64,000 nucleotides of DNA from Diphasiastrum complanatum (Eukaryota; Streptophyta; Lycopodiopsida; Lycopodiales; Lycopodiaceae), in assembly GCA_029204225.1 (NCBI GenBank), contig CM055100.1, forward strand, positions 63,781,067 to 63,845,066, given 5' to 3'. Shown in pieces: positions 57,823 through 64,000 of the stretch. Made by a program: the position numbers and the translations under genes. Position 1 is the first letter of the stretch; every line of letters starts with the position of its first letter. Under the pieces are notes generated by a model. That model was not told where the DNA came from and ran no database searches. It saw only the letters and a list, made by a program, of their open reading frames with translations.

Positions 57823-59160
57823 GTATCAGTTGGGTTTTTCCTCAAAAGGGGAAAAGACTAGGATCCTCTTCAGAGATTGGCAACAAGTTGGATCGAGCCA
57901 TAATCCTAGCAGATGGGAAGCAAAGTGTTGGAAAGGCTTTTTGTCCGAAGAACTCTACTCTAAGTCCGATCAGCTGATTTATTAAGTGGAGGGGAACTAT
58001 CACACACACCTCTCTCTTGGGGCAAATTTTGAATGAAAGTTGATCAAAATGGGGGCAAATTCAAGGTGACCTAGCCATACTCACACGAGGAGACTGGCGA
58101 ACTTTGGACCTAATAAGTTGACAAGTTTTTGTTGTGGAAAGGAAAGTTTGTTATAGGCTTTCTCTAGACCAGCAATGATGAGGAAACATATGAGTACGCT
58201 GGCTTGTGTTATGTGTAAGGCAGCTGATCAATGAAGGATCTGTGAAAGTTGAGTCTTGCATGAGAGACTTGGTATTTCGAACGGACGCTAAGGGATAGTT
58301 CGCGTTGAGATCGGACTAGTGCAAACTCTGGGTGCATGTGTCTGAATCAAAGAGAGCTACTTGAAGCCAAGCTCGATGTACACTTCTTGTTTTTGAATGT
58401 GAGGCAACTGACCAGTGATGGAATTGTGAAAGTCAAGTTTTGCGCGACGGACATGGTGCTTCAAACAAACGCGAAGAGATAGTTCGGATGCGGATCAAAC
58501 TGGTGCGACACTTTGGCTTTCCACGAGGTCAATGGTTACATTTGGGCTGATTCAAAGAGCTACTTCAAGCTAAGTGAGAGGTGCATTGCGGAGTACTCAA
58601 TCTTTGCCTACCTTAAAGAGCCAAGATGGAAAAGTATCAAGATCAGGCTTGGACAAGGAGAGAAATCAAGGTGCAGAAGCAACAAGGCACGGAGTGGACC
58701 ATAAAGTGGGCAATCAAACGATAAATCCTTCGGCTCAGGGAGCCTTGATACCTGTGCGGAACTGAACAAACCTGGAGCTCAGGGAGCTCAACACAAAGTG
58801 CATCAAGGACAAATCAGGAGCTCAAAGGAGTTCCAAAGTCGAAAGTCAGAAGCGACAGGGGCGAACATTTCAAAGAAAGGCCTCTGTCACCAATTAATAA
58901 GGTTCTCGGGTTTTACGAAAGCGATATCAAATCTACGCTTTTCCCAGACAAAGATATATTTTCAAGTTATGTAATTTTTCAATACAAAGAGCTGAGCCTC
59001 CGACTTGTGGTGTGCCAGCTTCAATGTTAATAAAAAGTGGCCAGTAAATTGAGTACTGTGCCTAGTAGCTTAAATGTATAGTCATTTTAATTGGGAGACA
59101 CCTTTACTTTAATCTGACATCTGATGAGGACATCAGATTTTATAAAGGTGGGGTGGATGT

Positions 59161-60403
59161 TGTAAAGCTACCTTTACAAGCTTTACTTGCGGCGCCATCG
59201 GCGCCAGCTATGTCCCCGGCGCCAGCAGCGCCCCTGCTGCTCCCGGCGCCAACGGCGCCGGCGCCGCTCCCGGCGCCACTGTGACCAGAATCCAGCCGGC
59301 GCCAAGTTCCTATGGCTGAAAATCTTTGATCGGTTCTAGCGAAGTCCAGAGAGCTCAGATCGATGTGCAATCACCTCACACGATCTAGGCATGATTAAAG
59401 GAAGCCTGGGGATCAATAAAATCTAGAGAGAGAAAATGACTTTCTAGAAAGAGAAAATCCTAGAGAGAGAAAAACGTGCTTTACCAGCTTGGGTAGAGTG
59501 CTTGGTATGAGGGGGGGTGCCGAATCACACCAATACTATAGGGGAGTGCGGGTTGCGACTCAGGGCGAGCTCCAACCAAGTCTCAGCCTCCCTTGCTGGA
59601 ATGTTGTCATGGCTCTCGCCTTGGCATGCTAGCGCCCCGGAGACTAGGGTCGGTCACACACCTGAAATGTAACCTTCTCAGATTTATCAATAAAGTGGGA
59701 TTTTCCTCAAACTGACTCTGATTACCTTCTGGGTTTCAGTGTTCGGTAAAAGCGCCAGTTGTAAGGCCGCTTTCAAAATTTTTAACTTGGCACATAGCTG
59801 AGGGTCGTATCCCGGGACGCCAGCGGTATGCCGTCGGGACCATTCGGTCCGTGGCGCCAGCGGTATGCTGTCGGGACCATTTGGTCCAAAGAACTGGTTG
59901 TTTCCATATCTGTCGCGGCTTGTGGTTCTGAGTGTTCCTTGCATGAACGTGAATGGGTTAAGCTCTTGGGGAACGGGCTCTAACCTGTCGGCTGAGTTGG
60001 ATGGCTTGCTTGGGTGGATGTTACCTGTTTATGGCTGTCCAGTCTGGCGTGGCGCCAGGTTGGCTTCCAGCGCTCGTGACGAAGCTTTCAGTTGGTTAAG
60101 TCTGATGTAAGTCAGACCGCTTGCTTGGAATGGATGTTACTCGTTTGTAACGAAGCTTCGAGTTGGTTGAGTTTGATGTATGTCGAGCGGCTTGCTTGGA
60201 GGGAAGTCACCCACGTCGGGACCCCCGATCTGGCATGGCACCAGGTTGGATCTCAATGTTGGTTTTCGGAACTTCAAGTTGGTTAAGTCTGATCGTTGTT
60301 GGCGAGTTGGCTGCTTGTATGTCAAGTGGGTTTGGATGGCAAGAGTTGAAGGCTGGGAAGCTAAGTCGTGGTTCCCGGCTCCCTTTGGGATGCCTGCGCT
60401 ACA
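59161..60403 (+). repeat. 3' LTR of element F
   Basis: 1,243 bp, TGTAAAGCTACC ... GCGCTACA. Carries the 26-bp segment GAGCGGCTTGCTTGGAGGGA(+6) absent from the 5' LTR. Confidence 0.93.
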
Positions 60404-61199
60404 AGGTCCCTCTCTCTCTCCCTCTCTCTCTCTCCCTACATTGGGATAGACTAGCTTTGGGTAGGCGCTTGAGCCCCCAAAGCCTTTCTCAACCTAGGCA
60501 TTCTCTCCCTCCCCCTCTCTACTCTCTCTCTCGTTTCTCTCCTCTCCCTCTCTCTTCATGTTATGCAAGTGAAGGCGAGGTTGCCACTCCCAGCCACGAA
60601 TCCTATGCTACATTGACAACACAACAAGAAACTGTATGTTTATGTGTATTGCTTGTAAGACACATGATTTATGAGGCATTGGGGATTCATTAGAAAAATT
60701 GTTTGCATAGGATATATGAAATTCTTGGGTGAGTATTTCTGAAGTTGAGAAATAGACTCAATTCATTAGTGATTGTATCCCAGAGAGCTCAATTGGATAA
60801 CAAATCATAATGGTTCCAAGAATGACAACTGAATTTCGAGAAATTCAGTAGATTTTTGGATATCTAGATTTAGTTCTATACAGTAATCTCCTGAATGAGG
60901 GAATATTTCACTCAATGGTTCATGTAAGTGTTTTACATGAAGGTGATGTTACTAACTTGTAGTGAGTGTAACCCTATTGAGAGATTTACCACTTAGTGTA
61001 CTTTTTAAAACTGAGTTTTACTCCAAAACAAAGATTAACGATTGGAAATAGGTTTATCTCTGAGTACTTGTTTGATTTGAAAGTTAGACTAAGGATAATG
61101 ATTTTCTTGGTTAATATTGAAAGTTAAAAGAACTGTTCCTATAATTCTTTCATGTTTTGAGGAGCTTCTAAGGATAGAAGCAGTTTAAGGGGGGGAGAT
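60404..61199 (+). other. CT-rich stretch and non-coding tail ending in a polypurine tract
   Basis: 60408-60560 is CT-rich with scattered CT microsatellites. No gene follows. AAGGGGGGGAGAT at 61187-61199 is a polypurine tract immediately before the E-type LTR, so this is probably the 3' untranslated end of an LTR element whose body is missing. Confidence 0.55.
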
Positions 61200-61679
61200 T
61201 GTTATGGCCATATTCGATTAAGGACCTGGAATGGTCCTAATATGGTAGACTGGCCCTCCGGTATTTGAGATTTGTTGGTCACGCCGTGATTTGATTCCAT
61301 GTCAAGGCCAGTTTGTGATTAATAACCTTGAGAGAACCTAGACACTCTAATTGAGACATATGTAGCATTGCATGTACGTGTGACGAATATAGGACAAGAG
61401 GATTGTATAAAGAGATGTGAACTATCTATAGTTGACCAGCATGGGGATTGCATGGGTTCATGCACATGAATCTATTTTCTATATATTGAGATAGGATTTC
61501 TCCCGTCGACATATTGGGTTTAGATTACCAGTCTATCTCTTCTTCGCTTGCTTCACATGGCATGGCTTGGGGGCTAGATCCAATATTGATCTAGGTTTGG
61601 TTGGGTGGTTTGGCTCTATAGTCTCTCTTACTGTGTTCTCATATCCTCATCTTAGGGGTTATCCCTTAGGGTCTTTACA
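61200..61679 (+). repeat. E-family LTR
   Basis: 480 bp from TGTTATGGCCATATTCG to GTCTTTACA, preceded by a polypurine tract. Its 3' part matches 35286-35586. No PBS follows. Instead RT sequence begins at once. Confidence 0.82.
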
Positions 61680-62240
61680 CTTTCAGTCTATTCGTAAGAC
61701 TTCAATCAATTCGATCTTTACTTGCTATCACAGCTGCCGAAGATTTGGAAGTTCACCAGATGGATGTTTAGACAGTTTTTCTGAATGGATACATACAAGA
61801 AGACATCTACATCTATCAACCCGAAGGTTACGTCCTTCAAGGCCAAGAACACAAGGTATGCAAATTGCAGAAAGCTCTCTATGGGTTGAAGCAAGCTCCA
61901 AGAATCAATCGATTCTTGTTGCAACACAACTTCATTCCAAATTCTGCCGACTCTAGTATTTATCTCAGACCCGGAGGCCCAAGCTATATCATAATAGCTC
62001 TATACGTTGATGACTCTCTGATCATCAACAATTCAAATCTATTACTTCATGAGACAAAATCTCTATTCTTAAAGGAATTTGAAATGACTGATTCAAGCCC
62101 AGTGCATTACCTTCTTGGAATTGAGATAGCTAAAGATAGAGCAAGCAGAAGAATTTCCATAAGCCAAGAAAGGTATCTAACCAGTGTACTCGTGACAGGT
62201 ATGGCATGGAATCTTGCAAGTCGACAGACTTGCTTATAGA
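61680..62240 (+). pseudogene. Copia reverse transcriptase fragment
   Basis: Translation from about 61683 gives the RT core: LEVHQMDV then a TAG stop, FLNGYIQEDIYIYQPEGYVL, VCKLQKALYGLKQAPR, and from 61865 an open frame with NRFLLQHNFIPNSADSSIYL, ALYVDDSLII (YVDD motif) and FEMTDSSPVHYLLGIEIAK. It ends shortly after ISISQERYLTSVL. The usual Trp-containing residues between APR and NRF are missing (short in-frame deletion). It has no upstream integrase or downstream RNase H, and it starts at the LTR edge, implying deletion or insertion at that join. Confidence 0.9.
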
Positions 62241-62499
62241 TCTAGATGTAGGAAAAAATAGTTATTATTCTTCCACAGAGAATACGATGAAAGTTTGAAT
62301 AAATCAAACTAATATCAGTGTCTTAAATTGGGTCTGTTTCTATGTGTGAAAGTACCGTACTTTAGGACCATAAATGGATCTACAAAAGATCCACAAGAGT
62401 GATTGGATGCTTGCTTAACAATCTACCAAAAAACTAGTCATAAAAAAGTTGATCTAGATTGGCAATTTGACAAACAACAAGCATTAACAATCAAAAGCA

Positions 62500-64000
62500 T
62501 TGATCAACATTGAAATTCAAGCCCACACATGTGTACTACAGGCTGTATATGGCCTTTAACTTGAGAAACAAGTAGAAATTGATTTGGTTGCATTTGGATC
62601 ACAAAAACTCAATGTACATAGTGAACTAGCTTGAGATTGCCAATGAGCTCCAATAATTTTCTATCTTCTCATTATGGGAGCTTGGAATACATAGCAAATT
62701 CGACTTCCTTCTTGAAGTTAGGTGGATTTCCAGCATGTAAGAAGGAAGCTCACTCACTCTCCTTGACCTAAAATGAAACCCTAGTCTATTTCCTAGAGTC
62801 ATGCTTGGTAGACAACTAGTTGGCCAAATTTTCACCTTAAATCTAGGATTTAGGTCCTATAAACTAGGAATCACTACCAAAATGACATGACCAACCCCAT
62901 GGACTTGACCTAACCTACATTAGGAGTGGGTTGCCACGTGGCATCTTGGCCTTACATGTGTGAAACCCAATTATACACAATATTTACAATGTTCTACATG
63001 GTTTTTGATCAAGCTAGATTTGCCAATTTTTTGGCAATTCTTCACACTCCTCAAATTTAGCTTGATCTATTTACAACTCTCTTGCTAGATGAATGAATGC
63101 TTTTAGAAGTGTCTAAAAAATCCAGCTACAAACAAGGAACTTTTGAGATTCCAATAGAGAATGATGTCCATGAAGGATCTTTCACCACCTCTTAAAGGAT
63201 CCCTTACAAGATGTTTCACAAATGTGTCTATATACATGTAGCACACTTCAAAAACTATACATCATGCCAAGCCATGGATTCCAAGGCATTTTGTGCACTT
63301 GAAGATACATCAATAAAACTATTAAGTGCATACATAATGTTTCCAAAGACAACTTGCCTTGCTTGATCCATCCGATTGAGCCTAGATGGCTCCATCTTGA
63401 TACTCATGGTTCTTCTTGGAGTCCTTGGGTCTTGAGCTTGCTCCTCCACTTGACTTGACTCCAAACCATCAATGAATTGAATAAGCTGTTGATCCAAAGG
63501 TGCTTCTTCAAGTTTATAAATCTTCCACTTTTGAAAGATCACATTTCCACCATTGACAACTTCTTTGATGGAAGACAAGTATATTCTACAATCTCTACTG
63601 GAAGAGCAAAACACTACCATTATTCCTACACTCTTCATCATTTGCAATAAAAACAAACTTTTTAGCATCATTAAAAGAGTGTAAGGTTGCAAAAAAGTCA
63701 TTTTCACAAGACATGTGGGAGCTAGCCCCACTGTCGATTCACCAATTGTCTCTTGAAATGCTATTGCTTGTTGGTGAGGATGTAGATGGCATCAAGAATA
63801 CATCTACTTCATCCTCCTCCTCCTCCTTTGCAAGGTTTCCTTGTTTGTCCTCCTCCACTTGTGCTCTTAGCATCTTGTAGCATTCAAATGCATAATGCCC
63901 CTTCTTTCCACAAAATAAGCATTTATGATTTGACTTGTCCTTTGAACTTGATGCATCATCCTCTTCTTTGGCCTCCTTTGGATGCTTCTTCTTTCCATTG
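62500..64000 (-). mobile_element. Copia H, minus strand, internally deleted; continues beyond the window
   Basis: The 3' LTR begins TGTGAAGAATTGCC at 63046 on the minus strand after a TTTGAGGAG purine tract, and runs to about 62500-62530 (lower limit uncertain). Gag/protease sequence continues off the right edge. Confidence 0.75.
63255..64000 (-). pseudogene. Copia Gag-protease remnant with a downstream pol piece (element H)
   Basis: From the right edge, minus strand: a Lys/Glu-rich linker (GKKKHPKEAKEEDDASSS), zinc knuckle CLFCGKKGHYAFEC (near 63925-63885), an acidic stretch EEEEDEVDVF, then the protease RDNW-stop-IDSGASSHMSCEND (TGA near 63735-63737). Soon after, at about 63600, the frame changes and sequence resembling the integrase-RT hinge appears (VVNGGNVIFQKWKI, LEEAPLDQQLI), ending at 63255. 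Integrase, RT and RNase H are missing. Related to A and B in the protease motif, but a distinct family. The N-terminal Gag lies outside the window. Confidence 0.82.

Larger units (their letters stand above)
55350..60403 (+). mobile_element. Element F: young non-autonomous LTR retrotransposon
   Basis: LTRs at 55350-56566 and 59161-60403 enclose 2.6 kb with PBS but no Gag-Pol motif on either strand. By eye the LTRs are identical except for their first bases and a 26-bp segment present only in the 3' copy (around 60184). The flanks (ATTGG at left, AGGTC at right) do not match, so the target duplication is lost or the locus is rearranged. Size and structure fit a LARD-like element. Confidence 0.85.

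Overview
The window looks like a transposon-dense stretch of a land-plant nuclear genome. The reasons are the many Ty1/copia elements primed by the initiator-tRNA-Met site (core TGGTATCAGAGC), a Ty3/gypsy pol on the minus strand, plant-type Transposase_24/Ulp1 sequences, long CT and AT microsatellites, and the absence of any convincing intact host gene. I cannot name the species from sequence alone. A large, repeat-rich genome is likely.

Layout. 1-890: minus-strand fragment of a family A copia element. 994-2573: long CT, CA and AT microsatellites with duplicated palindromic units. 4047-4205: a second microsatellite block. 4224-5525: minisatellite with a 618-bp higher-order period. 5526-6192: minus-strand LTR fragment. 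6193-10875: copia B1, 5'-truncated and decayed. 10876-13820: decayed copia C1. 13833-14520: possible solo LTR. 15301-15650: 25-bp minisatellite. 15659-16589: minus-strand B2 leader and LTR. 16735-22148: DNA-transposon-like block holding a Transposase_24-like ORF, Ulp1-like protease pieces, a histone-H3-like ORF and an unidentified minus-strand gene. 23317-35285: copia D1, split by a complete, young copia A (23782-30016).

35286-37440: E-family LTR, leader-like sequence and a GC-rich promoter-like stretch. 37478-43312: minus-strand G3 LTR/gag with an inverted LTR arm, split by copia B3 (38942-43203). 43745-48450: copia RT, LTR, gag, protease and integrase remnants. 50155-51840: copia G2 LTR and gag. 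51880-52815: minus-strand promoter plus broken ORF. 53649-55349: minus-strand gypsy RNase H and integrase. 55350-60403: element F, with nearly identical 1.2-kb LTRs and no coding capacity. 61200-62240: E-type LTR joined to an RT fragment. 62500-64000: minus-strand copia H.

Most genes here are parts of Gag-Pol machines: capsid and zinc knuckle, aspartic protease, DDE integrase, reverse transcriptase and RNase H. Only element A carries them all in one open frame with both LTRs, primer-binding site, polypurine tract and target-site duplication. F has no genes and would need proteins from another element. The most unusual content is the H3-like ORF beside Ulp1-like protease pieces at 18.4-20.8 kb, and the five repeated stem-loops just downstream of F's primer-binding site.
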